Under the pieces are notes generated by a model. The model worked only from the letters and a program-made list of their open reading frames with translations, did no database searches and was not told the DNA's origin. Source: JADKAV01 sp041393775 (GTDB lineage Bacteria; Actinomycetota; Actinomycetes; S36-B12; UBA10799). Taken from it: a stretch of 64,000 bases of DNA. The DNA lies in contig JAWKJM010000003.1 in assembly GCA_041393775.1 (NCBI GenBank), forward strand, positions 248,001-312,000, given 5' to 3'. Positions 24,511 through 33,277 of the stretch are shown here, in pieces. Both the position numbers and the translations under genes were made by a program. The first letter of the stretch is position 1. The number at the start of each line of letters is the position of its first letter.

Positions 24511-25905
24511 ATGAGCGAGGACAACCGGCGCAGGAGCGTTCCCGAGCGCAATGAGATCGGCCGCGAGGCACGCAAACGGATCTCCCGGACCAGCCACGGG
24601 GACTGGACCCCCAATCCCGAACGCCGGGACCCGGTGAAGATTCTTTCCACGCAGAACGAGCAGCGGGTGCCTTGGCTGGTGCCGATCCGCCACAGCCGAA
24701 TGGGGGTGTCGCCCTTCACCTTCTTCCGCGGGGCGGCAGCGATCATGGCCGAGGACCTCAGCGAGGGTCCTGACAGCGAACTGTGGGTGCAGGCCGGAGG
24801 CGACGCGCACCTGTCCAACTTCGGCGCCTACGCCTCCCCCAGCCGCGAGTTGGTGTTCGACGCCAACGACTTCGATGAAACGCTGCCCGGCCCGTGGGAG
24901 TGGGACCTCAAACGCCTGACCGCCAGTCTGGTCATCGCGGGGCAGAACCTCGGGTTCCCCGATGATGCCAACCGCTCCATCGCGGCCCACGCCGTGCGTC
25001 GCTACCGGGAAGCCATGGCCGACTACGCACAGATGAAGGTGCTGGACCTCTGGTACGACTACCTCGGGGTCAAAGACGTCGAGAGGCTGTCGGGCTTGTC
25101 CAAGAAGGATCTCGAGAAGCGCCTGGCCACCTTTGAGACCCACGCTCGCAGTCGCACGAGCCTGCAGGCCCTCAAGAAGCTGGCGACGAACGAGTCCGGG
25201 GCGCTGAAGATCCGCAGCCAACCCCCCCTGTTGGTTCCGGTCAGCGAGATCCCCAGCGACTTCGACCCGCAGACTCTGCTTGCCGCAGTGCACGATGCGA
25301 TCGAGGGCTACATCGCGACGACGGGGGATCACATCCAGGCCCTCCTGTCCCGGTTCCGGATCGTCGATGTGGCCATCAAGGTCGTGGGCGTGGGCAGTGT
25401 CGGCACCCGCTGTTTCATCGTGCTCCTAGAGGGCCTCGATGCTTCCGACCCGCTGTTCCTCCAGATCAAAGAAGCCGTGCCTTCCGTGCTGGAGGACCAT
25501 CTGCGGCCCAGCCAGTACTCGAACCAGGGCCAGCGGGTCGTGGAGGGCCAACGGCTCATCCAGGCACAGACCGACATCTTCCTGGGCTGGACCACCGGCG
25601 AACTCGAGCACCGCGACTTCTACGTGCGCCAGCTGCGTGACTGGAAGGGATCGGTGAACGTGGAGGGCAGAACCGACCAGGAGTTGCGCTTCTACGCAGA
25701 CCTGTGCGCACGCACGCTGGCCCGCGGTCACGCTCGGTCGGGAGACCCGGTCGCGATCTCGGCTTACGCCGGCTCCTCCAGCAAACTGGACGACTCGATC
25801 GCCGAGTTCTCCATCCGCTACTCCCAGCAGAACCTCCTGGACTACGCCCGGTTCCAGCAGGCCATCAAGGACGGGTTCCTGCCCGTGTCGCCCGAGGTTC
25901 TCTAG
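24511..25905 (+). CDS. DUF2252 protein (kinase-like fold)
   Basis: This 464-residue cytosolic DUF2252 protein has segments that resemble the catalytic loop and metal site of aminoglycoside-kinase-type folds: GGDAHLSNFGAY and VFDANDFDET, with RHSRMGVSPFTFFRGAA upstream. The family is common in actinobacteria and has no proven activity. ACAGGAGAACCG gives a good ribosome site before ATG 24511. PAP2 and maturase genes follow almost without gaps, so the three form an operon. Confidence 0.88.
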   Translation: MSEDNRRRSVPERNEIGREARKRISRTSHGDWTPNPERRDPVKILSTQNEQRVPWLVPIRHSRMGVSPFTFFRGAAAIMAEDLSEGPDSELWVQAGGDAHLSNFGAYASPSRELVFDANDFDETLPGPWEWDLKRLTASLVIAGQNLGFPDDANRSIAAHAVRRYREAMADYAQMKVLDLWYDYLGVKDVERLSGLSKKDLEKRLATFETHARSRTSLQALKKLATNESGALKIRSQPPLLVPVSEIPSDFDPQTLLAAVHDAIEGYIATTGDHIQALLSRFRIVDVAIKVVGVGSVGTRCFIVLLEGLDASDPLFLQIKEAVPSVLEDHLRPSQYSNQGQRVVEGQRLIQAQTDIFLGWTTGELEHRDFYVRQLRDWKGSVNVEGRTDQELRFYADLCARTLARGHARSGDPVAISAYAGSSSKLDDSIAEFSIRYSQQNLLDYARFQQAIKDGFLPVSPEVL

Positions 25906-25907
25906 GC

Positions 25908-26504
25908 GTGGACACGTCGAAGGCGTGGCGGTCCGTCCGGCAGGAGACCTCGACGATGGATCGCGCGCTCTACAACGCGGTGGCCGAGACTCCGACGCCC
26001 TACCTCGACGCCGGGCTGCGTGACTTGTCGAGGGCGGCCAACAAGTCCGTGCTCTGGTCGGGGATCGCGGCCGGGCTCGCCCTCGCCGGCGGGCCCCGCG
26101 AACGGCGGGCCGCCCTGACCGGGATGGCCAGCGTCGCCGCCGCCAGTCTGCTGGTCAACGCCGGCGTCAAGCTCGTCGCTCGTCGGGCCCGGCCCGCACG
26201 GGTGACGAACGCCGATGACAGGTTCGTGCCGATGCCGGCCTCGACATCCTTCCCGTCGGGGCACTCGGCGTCCGCTTTCGCCTTCGCGCAGGGCGTCGCA
26301 TCGGTCGCGCCGGGCACGGCGATCCCGCTGCACATCGCGGCCGCCTCCGTGGCCTACTCCCGCGTGCACACCGGCGTGCACTACCCCGGGGACGTGGTCG
26401 TGGGGTCTCTGATCGGGATCCTGACCGGAGGTCTGGTCGGTCGGCTGATGAACGGGCCGGGGTCCTCGCAGCGGGTGCGGCCGATGATGAAGTCCAGGAG
26501 GTGA
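25908..26504 (+). CDS. PAP2-superfamily membrane phosphatase
   Basis: This 198-residue phosphatidic-acid-phosphatase-type protein has all three catalytic motifs: KLVARRARP, PSGHS and SRVHTGVHYPGD. Hydrophobic helices surround them. Members dephosphorylate lipid phosphates or polyprenyl pyrophosphates at the outer membrane face. GTG 25908 lies two bases after the DUF2252 stop. Confidence 0.9.
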   Translation: MDTSKAWRSVRQETSTMDRALYNAVAETPTPYLDAGLRDLSRAANKSVLWSGIAAGLALAGGPRERRAALTGMASVAAASLLVNAGVKLVARRARPARVTNADDRFVPMPASTSFPSGHSASAFAFAQGVASVAPGTAIPLHIAAASVAYSRVHTGVHYPGDVVVGSLIGILTGGLVGRLMNGPGSSQRVRPMMKSRR

Positions 26505-26505
26505 A

Positions 26506-27840
26506 GTGAATCCCACCCCCCGGGCGTTCCACGTGATGAGCAAGCCCACCGGAGCCATCTGCAACCTCGACTGCGAGTACTGCTTCTTCCTGTCCAAGGA
26601 CCAGCTGTATCCCGGCAGCGGTTTCCGGATGGAGCCGGCCGTCCACGAGGCGTATGTCCAGCAGGTGCTCGCCGCTCACGCCACGGAGCCGGAGGTCGTC
26701 GTCGCGTTCCAGGGCGGCGAACCGACGATGATGGGCCTCGACTTCTTCCGGCGGACCCTGGAACTCGAACAACTCCACCGCCGGCCAGATCAGCAGATCC
26801 TCAACACGATCCAGACCAATGCCACCTTGATCGACGACGAGTGGGCGCAGTTCCTCAAGGAGAACGACTTCCTCGTGGGGGTTTCGATCGACGGCCCGCG
26901 GGCGATGCATGACGCCTACCGCGTGGACAAGGGCGGCAAACCCACGTTCGACCGCGTGATCGCGGGTCTGGACACGCTACAGCGCCACGGGGTGCAGTGG
27001 AACGCCCTGACCACGGTCAACGCCGCCAACGGTGATCACGGGCGTGAGGTCTACGGCTTCCTGCGCGACACGCTGGGCGCCGAGTTCATCCAGTTCATCC
27101 CGATCGTCGAGCGGGTGACCGACGAACTGCTTGCGGCAACCTCCCACGGCTGGAGTTCCGGCAAGCGCCCCCTCTACACCCAGAGCGGCACCCACGTCAC
27201 CCATCGCAGCGTGGGGCCGGCGGTGTACGGGAGGTTCCTCATCGACGTATTCGAGGAATGGGCGCGCCACGACGTCGGCGACGTGTTCGTGCAGATCTTC
27301 GACACATCACTGGCGCACTGGCTCGGCATGGACCAAGTGGGCTTGTGCGTCCACGCCCGCACCTGCGGGGACGCGGTGGCGCTCGAGCACAACGGCGACC
27401 TGTACTCCTGCGACCACTTCGTCGAGCCCGACTATCTGCTCGGCAACATCACCGCGGGTCGCACGCTGCTCGAACTGGTGGAATCCCCGCAGCAGCGCGC
27501 CTTCGGCGAGGCGAAACTCACGACCCTGCCGGAGTACTGCCTGGCCTGCGATGTCCGGTTCGCCTGCAACGGGGGCTGTCCCAAGGACCGGTTCGCGACT
27601 GCGCCCACCGGCGAACCTGGGCTGCACTACCTGTGCCCGAGCTACAAGGCCTTCTTCTCCCACATCCAGGCACCGATGAAGGTCATGGCGGACCTGCTGC
27701 GCGCCGACCGTGACGCAGCTGGTGTACGGGACTGGTACGCGGCCAGCGATGCGGCTCGTTCGCGCAACGACCCCTGCACCTGCGGCAGTGGGCGCAAGTG
27801 GAAGAGATGCCACGGCGCGCCGCTGGGCCGATCTCTGTAA
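26506..27840 (+). CDS. Radical-SAM anaerobic sulfatase maturase-like enzyme with SEC-C tail
   Basis: This 444-residue radical-SAM/SPASM protein has the SAM cluster motif CNLDCEYCFF, the GGEPTMM segment, and SPASM cysteines in CGDAVALEHNGDLYSCDHF, CLACDVRFACNGGCPKDR and LCPSY. These match anSME, which oxidises the sulfatase Cys or Ser to formylglycine. A C-terminal SEC-C zinc motif (CTCGSGRKWKRCHG) is added. AGGAGGTGAA precedes GTG 26506. Its probable client is the Cys-type sulfatase at 19749. Its TAA stop lies within a family A repeat. Confidence 0.9.
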   Translation: MNPTPRAFHVMSKPTGAICNLDCEYCFFLSKDQLYPGSGFRMEPAVHEAYVQQVLAAHATEPEVVVAFQGGEPTMMGLDFFRRTLELEQLHRRPDQQILNTIQTNATLIDDEWAQFLKENDFLVGVSIDGPRAMHDAYRVDKGGKPTFDRVIAGLDTLQRHGVQWNALTTVNAANGDHGREVYGFLRDTLGAEFIQFIPIVERVTDELLAATSHGWSSGKRPLYTQSGTHVTHRSVGPAVYGRFLIDVFEEWARHDVGDVFVQIFDTSLAHWLGMDQVGLCVHARTCGDAVALEHNGDLYSCDHFVEPDYLLGNITAGRTLLELVESPQQRAFGEAKLTTLPEYCLACDVRFACNGGCPKDRFATAPTGEPGLHYLCPSYKAFFSHIQAPMKVMADLLRADRDAAGVRDWYAASDAARSRNDPCTCGSGRKWKRCHGAPLGRSL

Positions 27841-27953
27841 CGAAAGTGCGTGGCCCTGACGAGGTTCGGTACGAAGGTGCGGGGTTCACGGAGCCCGACC
27901 CGCGCAGAGTCACAATAGGCCTGCCGGCGCCCGCACCTTCGCTGCAAAGCACC
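27837..27953. repeat. Family A intergenic palindrome, copy 4 (degenerate)
   Basis: Arms are TGTAACGAAAGTGCGTGG (27836-27853), GTACGAAGGTGCGGGG (27869-27884), a weak partner near 27896-27915, and GCCCGCACCTTCGCTGCAAA (27929-27948). The first arm overlaps the maturase stop codon. No gene is seen in the rest of the 197-bp gap. Confidence 0.7.
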
Positions 27954-28037
27954 GATCCCCCGGGCCGGGTGATGCGAGCCCAAGCGGTGGGGAGTCAGAA
28001 TCCTCTACGCTGCATCAGCGGGAACCAGGAGGGGTGG

Positions 28038-29297
28038 ATGGACAGCGCCAACACGCATGAGGGCGGCAGTCACGGCGAGCCCGCGGCCGCCTTCGGTGAC
28101 GTACTCCCGAATCGACCGGAAGGGCCACCACCAGGACCGGTCGCGCAGGAGCCGGACTGGGTCATGCCGATGGTGCGCAAGATCGTCTGGCGGGTCGTCC
28201 TCGTGATCCTCGCGGTCACGGCGCTGCTCGTCATGGCCATGAAGGCGCGCAGCCTGCTGAGCATGTTGTTCGTGGCGGCGTTCTTCGGAATCGCCATGGA
28301 GCCGGCGGTGAACCACCTGCACATGAAGCGCGGCATGAAGCGGGGGGCAGCGACCGGTTTGGTCTTCGTCCTCTCTGCGACCTTCCTGATCGTGCTGACA
28401 TTCATCATGATCCCGGGCCTGATCAACGTGGCCGGCGAGATGTCCAACACCCTGAAGTCCGCCATCCCCAAGATCAACAGTCAGTTCCACACCGACTTGC
28501 CCACCTCCAAGACCGACCCGGCCTTCGCCACGGCCGAGCAGAGCGTCAAGAACTGGATACAGAACCACGCCTCGGACATCATGGGGTTCGCCGGTTCGAC
28601 GATCGGGCTGGTCTTCCAGTTCTTCACGATCGCGATGTTCGCCTTCTACTTCGCTGCCGACGCTCCCAAGATCCGGCGAGCGGTGCTGCGCAAGTTCCGG
28701 CCATCGCGACAGGAGCGCTTGGGGTGGGCCTGGGACACAGCGATCGAACAGACCGGGGGGTACCTGTACTCACGGCTGCTTCTGATGCTCATCAACGGCG
28801 GTCTGTTCTTCTTCGTGATGCTGCTGGTCGGGGTTGACTGGAAGATCGCCCTGCCCATGTCCATCTTCGAAGGCTTCGTCGCCGAGTTCATCCCGGCGAT
28901 CGGCACCTACATCGGTGCCGCCGTCCCGATCATCATTACCTGGGGCATTCAGGGCCTGACCGCGGCAGTGATCCTGCTGGCGTGGACGCTGGTCTACCAA
29001 CAACTCGAGAACTACTTCCTGAGTCCCAAGATCAGCGCCCGGACCATGGAGATCAACGGCGGGATCGCCTTCGGCGCGGCCATGGCCGGGGGGGCGATCG
29101 GGGGGCCGATGCTGGCGTTCATGTCGTTGCCCATCGCGGCCCTAGTCACGTCGTTCATGAAGAACTTCTCGCCCCGCTACCCGCTGTCGTATTTCTCGCC
29201 CTACGACGGCGACTACACCGAGGAGGACGAGGAGGCTGCGATCGAGGCGAACCCGCGCGTGGTCAGGGAAGTCACCCCATCCCCGGGCGAGAGCTGA
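28038..29297 (+). CDS. AI-2E-family (PF01594) membrane transporter
   Basis: This 419-residue protein has a Pro-rich cytosolic N-terminus (about residues 20-35), then roughly eight membrane helices with the family segments PSRQERLGWAWDTAIEQTGGYLYSRLLL, FIPAIGTYIGAAVP and a QQLENYFLSPKI loop. The family is named for autoinducer-2 export but includes many transporters with other or unknown substrates, such as Na+/H+ antiporters. AGGAGGGG precedes ATG 28038. The acidic tail (EEDEEAAIE) is poorly conserved. Confidence 0.87.
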   Translation: MDSANTHEGGSHGEPAAAFGDVLPNRPEGPPPGPVAQEPDWVMPMVRKIVWRVVLVILAVTALLVMAMKARSLLSMLFVAAFFGIAMEPAVNHLHMKRGMKRGAATGLVFVLSATFLIVLTFIMIPGLINVAGEMSNTLKSAIPKINSQFHTDLPTSKTDPAFATAEQSVKNWIQNHASDIMGFAGSTIGLVFQFFTIAMFAFYFAADAPKIRRAVLRKFRPSRQERLGWAWDTAIEQTGGYLYSRLLLMLINGGLFFFVMLLVGVDWKIALPMSIFEGFVAEFIPAIGTYIGAAVPIIITWGIQGLTAAVILLAWTLVYQQLENYFLSPKISARTMEINGGIAFGAAMAGGAIGGPMLAFMSLPIAALVTSFMKNFSPRYPLSYFSPYDGDYTEEDEEAAIEANPRVVREVTPSPGES

Positions 29298-29306
29298 CGG
29301 CCTGGA

Positions 29307-30053
29307 TCACCGGCCGTGCCCGGACAGCTGAAGCACCGTCGTCACGACGAGTTCGAGCGCTGCTGCGATCGACCCCTCGAGGCCGGTAGCAGTGCGGATC
29401 CTGTCCTCGAAGGTTCCCCACCCGAGTACCAGGGCACCGAGGATGGCAATGCACTGTTCGTCGGACATGGGCGCCGGGTCGCGGTCCGCCGCCGCCAGCG
29501 CCCGGACCAGTGCCGTCATGACCGGGGCCTCGCCCTCGGCCAACGGGGGATCGCCGACCAGCATCGAGAACGCCAGGATACGGAAGTCGGCGGCGTGTTC
29601 CAGCGAAGCAGTCACCGTGGTGAGCACCGCCTCGCGCGCCGACGCGTCCTTGGGGATGCGCTCACGCACCCGCTCGATGGTCTGTGCGACCACCGCCCGG
29701 CGCAGGCCTTCCTTGCCCGCGAAGTGTCGGTAGAGCAGCGTGTGGGGCACCCCCGCCGCGGTCGCGATGTCCCGAACGCTGACCTCGCTGGCGGGGCGCT
29801 GGGCCAGCAACTCACGCGCCGCGTCCAGCAGGCGGTCACGCACGTCCCCCTCACCGCCGGGCCTCACTGCGGAGCCGGCATGCCACGCCTGCACGTCCTG
29901 CAGGCGCCACAGCTTGATGCGCGAGCGGTCGATGACCGGGGCCGGGAAACTCGGGTAGCGGTTCAGATACGTGAGAACGCTGTTGCGCTGGCTCAAGCCC
30001 AACACGAGTGCGACCTCCGCGGAGTCGATGAGTTCCTCGGTCTCGATGAGCAT
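29307..30053 (-). CDS. Regulator with AlpA/MerR-like N-terminal HTH fused to TetR
   Basis: This 248-residue regulator appears to have two DNA-binding parts. Residues 5-62 resemble an excisionase/AlpA-type winged HTH (SAEVALVLGLSQRNSVLTYL, FPAPVIDRSRIKLW, VQAWHAG). Residues 72-120 form a normal TetR HTH (SVRDIATAAGVPHTLLYRHFAGKEGL), followed by a TetR ligand domain. ATG 30053 starts the family-like part. Sequence upstream overlaps the divergent LuxR gene region. Its operator could be composite. Confidence 0.82.
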   Translation of the reverse strand: MLIETEELIDSAEVALVLGLSQRNSVLTYLNRYPSFPAPVIDRSRIKLWRLQDVQAWHAGSAVRPGGEGDVRDRLLDAARELLAQRPASEVSVRDIATAAGVPHTLLYRHFAGKEGLRRAVVAQTIERVRERIPKDASAREAVLTTVTASLEHAADFRILAFSMLVGDPPLAEGEAPVMTALVRALAAADRDPAPMSDEQCIAILGALVLGWGTFEDRIRTATGLEGSIAAALELVVTTVLQLSGHGR

Positions 30054-30199
30054 GTGGCTGATGCTAGGCCAAGGGTTGTCTACTTGAATAGACCGCGGGG
30101 TGACCCGAAGCGTCTCAGCTTCCGCACGTGATGATCTACAATCAGCAGCGTTGGCGAACTCACTGCTACCAGGCGTTAGCAGACTGCGGAGGTGGTCCG

Positions 30200-32380
30200 G
30201 TGGAAAGGCTGGATTCGATCCCCGCCTCGAGAACACCGGCATCGAAACTGCGGCCCCCTCGCGTGCGACATGTCGAGCTGACGCGCAGCGACATCCTGGG
30301 GGCGCCGGGCGTAGCGCTGGCGGAGATCCTGGCGATCTGCGCGCCCGCGGGATTCGGCAAGAGCACCCTGGCCATCCAATGGGCGTCGGCCGCGGACCGG
30401 CCCGCGGCCTGGATGACGCTCGACGAGTCCGACAACGACCCGGTCGCCCTCATGTCGACGATCCTCGCGGGCCTGCGCCACGCAGGCCTGGAGGTCCGCA
30501 CACCAATGGACCCGGTCACCTCGGCAGAACCCACGTTCTCTCGCCACGTGCTGCCAGCGTTCATGAACACCGTCGGGCAGTTGGATTCACCGGTCACCAT
30601 GGTTCTGGACGAGGCACAACAGGTGTCCGATGACCAGTGCAAACAAGTGCTCAAAGTCATGGTCGATGCGCTGCCCATCGGTTCGCAGGTGGCGTTCGTC
30701 GGCAGAAGCCTGTCAGGCATCTCCTTGCCGCTGTGGCGGGGTCAGGGACGGGTCGTCGACATCAGGGCGCACGATCTACAGTTCGACACCGCACTGACCC
30801 GCGCGGCCCTGCAGCAGTTCACCCGCGCCGGCGTGACCGACGCAGACGTCGAGCGGGTGCAGTCGGCGACTCGGGGATGGCCGGTTGCCGTGTACCTCAT
30901 GTCGCAGTCTCCGGGAACCGTGTCGAAGGTAACGCCGACCCTGATCGAGGAGTTCATCGAAGCCGAGGTCCTCTCGCCGATGACCGAGGACCTGCGAGCG
31001 TTCGTGTGCGAGACTGCGGCCCTCGGCGAGGTCGACGTGGACCTCGCCGAGTACGCGACCGGCGCGGCGCGGACCCCGCACATGCTCGGTACCGAGATCA
31101 CCACCGTGCTCATGCAGGACACCGAGGACGACTGGTACCGGTATCACCCGTTGATGACTGCCTGCGCGATCGATCTGTTGTCCAGGGAGAACCCGGAAAG
31201 GCTGCGCGTCGTCCGGGGCCGGGCAGCGCAGTGGCACCTCGAGCGCGACCATCTCGAAACGGCGGTGCAACTGGCGCTCGCCTCCGGCGATCCGGACATC
31301 ATGGGCGAGGTCTTCTGGCCCGCTTCCAGGCTGTGCCTGCTGCAGGGCAGGACGAACACCGTGCGGGACTGGCTCGAACGGGCAGGGCAGCGGACGATCC
31401 TGCTTGTTCCGGGACTGAGCATCACTGCGGCTTGGACCAATATCGCCGTCAGCGATTTCGGCAACCTACTGCACTATGCGGACGCGACGCTCGCGGCGAT
31501 GCCGAGCCGATGGCGGGATGATCTCACGACCTCGGACGTCGCCCCGCATCTTGCGCTGCTGCTGGCCGTGACCCAATACCGCCTGCGGGGCGCTCGCGAG
31601 GCCGCCGAGCTCGCGGGCCAGGCGCTTGACGCGATGTCCAGTGACGACCCGACGCGAGCGCTGGCAGCGCTTGTCACCGGCCTGAACCTGGCGCTGATCG
31701 GCGACCCCACGGCCGAGGTGGCCATGCTTCAGGCCGCAGCGCTGGCCAAGTCGGTCGGCGTCTCATCCTCGGAGGTCGAGGCGTTGGCTCTGGTCGGGCT
31801 GCTCCAGATGGCCCACGGACGGGCCACGGATGGATGCTCATCGATCGAGCAGGCCGCGTCCGTTTACGCCTTCCACGACCTCGACCGGATGCTGAGCACC
31901 AGTGGGGTGATGGCCATCGGCAGGGTGGCGCTGTCGGTGTTCCGGGGACGGGCCGAGGAGACTGAGGATGCGATCGCCGTCCTCCACGCGGTCCGCCCGG
32001 GACTTGAAGCCGCGATGCCCTGGTACCGACCGCTGGCCGGCGGGGTGCTCGCCTTCGCCTCTGCGCGCAGAGGGAACATGGCCGCGTTCCGGGAATACAT
32101 CACATGGTGCGAGGACGTGGAGCACGACGCGGATTCCCTATGCCGGCAGTGGGCCGCTCGCGCCCGCCGCGAGTACGCAGCGACCAGCCCGCTGCAGCAC
32201 TTGAGCCCTGCGGAACTGCGGGTGTGGGAACTGCTCAAGGGACGGATGACTCTCAGCGAGATCGCCGAGCGGCTCTTCTTGTCCCGGGAGACGGTCAAGA
32301 GCCACACGGTGTCCATCTACCGCAAACTCGGGGTGGCGTCGCGGCGGCAGGCACAGGATCTCGCCGAGTCCTGGACCTGA
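30200..32380 (+). CDS. MalT/LAL-type LuxR-family regulator
   Basis: This regulator of about 726 residues has a STAND NTPase domain with Walker A APAGFGKST (near residues 48-56) and Walker B VTMVLDEAQQ, a TPR-like helical sensor region, and a C-terminal LuxR HTH (LSPAELRVWELLKGRMTLSEIAERLFLSRETVKSH). The N-terminal SKLRPPRVRHVELTR is typical of MalT relatives. I chose GTG 30200, since GGAGG lies seven bases before it; GTG 30128 is the longer alternative. It is divergent from the double-HTH regulator. The effector is unknown. Confidence 0.88.
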   Translation: MERLDSIPASRTPASKLRPPRVRHVELTRSDILGAPGVALAEILAICAPAGFGKSTLAIQWASAADRPAAWMTLDESDNDPVALMSTILAGLRHAGLEVRTPMDPVTSAEPTFSRHVLPAFMNTVGQLDSPVTMVLDEAQQVSDDQCKQVLKVMVDALPIGSQVAFVGRSLSGISLPLWRGQGRVVDIRAHDLQFDTALTRAALQQFTRAGVTDADVERVQSATRGWPVAVYLMSQSPGTVSKVTPTLIEEFIEAEVLSPMTEDLRAFVCETAALGEVDVDLAEYATGAARTPHMLGTEITTVLMQDTEDDWYRYHPLMTACAIDLLSRENPERLRVVRGRAAQWHLERDHLETAVQLALASGDPDIMGEVFWPASRLCLLQGRTNTVRDWLERAGQRTILLVPGLSITAAWTNIAVSDFGNLLHYADATLAAMPSRWRDDLTTSDVAPHLALLLAVTQYRLRGAREAAELAGQALDAMSSDDPTRALAALVTGLNLALIGDPTAEVAMLQAAALAKSVGVSSSEVEALALVGLLQMAHGRATDGCSSIEQAASVYAFHDLDRMLSTSGVMAIGRVALSVFRGRAEETEDAIAVLHAVRPGLEAAMPWYRPLAGGVLAFASARRGNMAAFREYITWCEDVEHDADSLCRQWAARARREYAATSPLQHLSPAELRVWELLKGRMTLSEIAERLFLSRETVKSHTVSIYRKLGVASRRQAQDLAESWT

Positions 32381-32384
32381 CGGG

Positions 32385-32783
32385 TCACCGCAGGGCTTGC
32401 GCCGCCTCGGCGATCTCCCCCGGATCGCCCGGCGCGGGAATCCACGGCAGGACCAGGCCGTCGCGGCCCGCATAGCGCGGCACCACGTGGATGTGGAAGT
32501 GGAAGACCGTCTGCCACGCCGCCGGGCCGCACGCGTTGACCAGGTTCACCCCGTCGGCGCCGAGGCGGTCGAGGGCCCGGCGGGCGATGTCCTGGGCCAG
32601 CAGCGAGCAGTGCCCCAACTCGTCGGGCTCGATCTGCGTGAGATCCGCCGCGTGCTTCTTGGGGATCACCAGTGCGTGTCCCCGCGTGGCCGGGTTGATG
32701 TCCATGAACGCCAGCGCCCGATCCGTTTCGGCGATCCGTTGGGCAGGGAGGTCACCGTTGACGATGGCGCAGAAGATGCACAT
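32385..32783 (-). CDS. HIT-family hydrolase
   Basis: This 132-residue histidine-triad protein has MCIFCAI at the N-terminus (two Cys, often zinc-binding), VIPKKHAADL, and the active-site triad HFHIHVVPR. Members hydrolyse nucleotide phosphoramidates or dinucleotide polyphosphates. ATG 32783 was chosen. Upstream reading has no family match. It is convergent with the LuxR gene, with four bases between stops. Confidence 0.93.
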   Translation of the reverse strand: MCIFCAIVNGDLPAQRIAETDRALAFMDINPATRGHALVIPKKHAADLTQIEPDELGHCSLLAQDIARRALDRLGADGVNLVNACGPAAWQTVFHFHIHVVPRYAGRDGLVLPWIPAPGDPGEIAEAAQALR

Positions 32784-32902
32784 GCGGCGAGCATAGGCCG
32801 TCACGATGGCCGAGCCGCCGACGAACCGTTTCGGCCAGACCTCCGTCGAGCGGATCGCGGCGGGCCTGCGGCGTCGGACGCATTTGAGGTCTTGCCGGAC
32901 AT

Positions 32903-33036
32903 CCCTCCATCTGCTGGCCGCCACCGGCTCACTCCGCCAGCACATGGAGGTTTCACAGACCCATTCGTCCGGATCATCCACATACATCCCGCCAGCCCCT
33001 GGCCGGCGACCACCCGCACGGCCAGCAGATGGAGGG
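32903..33036. repeat. Family B intergenic palindrome, copy 2
   Basis: CCCTCCATCTGCTGGCCG (32903-32920) is followed by an imperfect partner (CGCCAGCACATGGAGG, 32935-32950) and by a perfect partner CGGCCAGCAGATGGAGGG (33019-33036). It abuts the DUF2892 stop at 33038 and fills most of the 254-bp gap upstream of the HIT gene. Confidence 0.85.
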
Positions 33037-33037
33037 C

Positions 33038-33277
33038 TCAGCGTCGAGTACCCGGCAAGCCGCAGGAACCGTCCTCGCAGTCCGTGCGGCGCGGGCCACC
33101 GACCGTCGAAACCCGGTACAGGGCGTACAGCGGACAGCGGCGGGTGGCCGCTGTCACGGCGATCAACACCGCCAGGACGGCGAGCGGCCAGGCTCCAGCG
33201 GGTGCGGCCAGTCCGATGAGGACAGCCGCCAGCGCCAGTCGCACGAGCCGGTCCACACCTCCGACATTCGCCGCCAT
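33038..33277 (-). CDS. DUF2892 inner-membrane protein
   Basis: This 79-residue protein matches DUF2892 (YgaP tail type): MAANVGGVDRLVRLALAAVLIGL, a second helix, and TRRCPLYALYRVSTVG. Its C-terminus adds Cys residues (CEDGSC). ATG 33277 overlaps the copper ATPase stop (TGATG), so it is translated with the ATPase and may assist it. Function is unknown. Confidence 0.85.
   Translation of the reverse strand: MAANVGGVDRLVRLALAAVLIGLAAPAGAWPLAVLAVLIAVTAATRRCPLYALYRVSTVGGPRRTDCEDGSCGLPGTRR

Noticed and set aside
28038..29297. Autoinducer-2 exporter in a quorum-sensing locus
   Set aside because: The family name is historical; no luxS or AI-2 processing genes are present.
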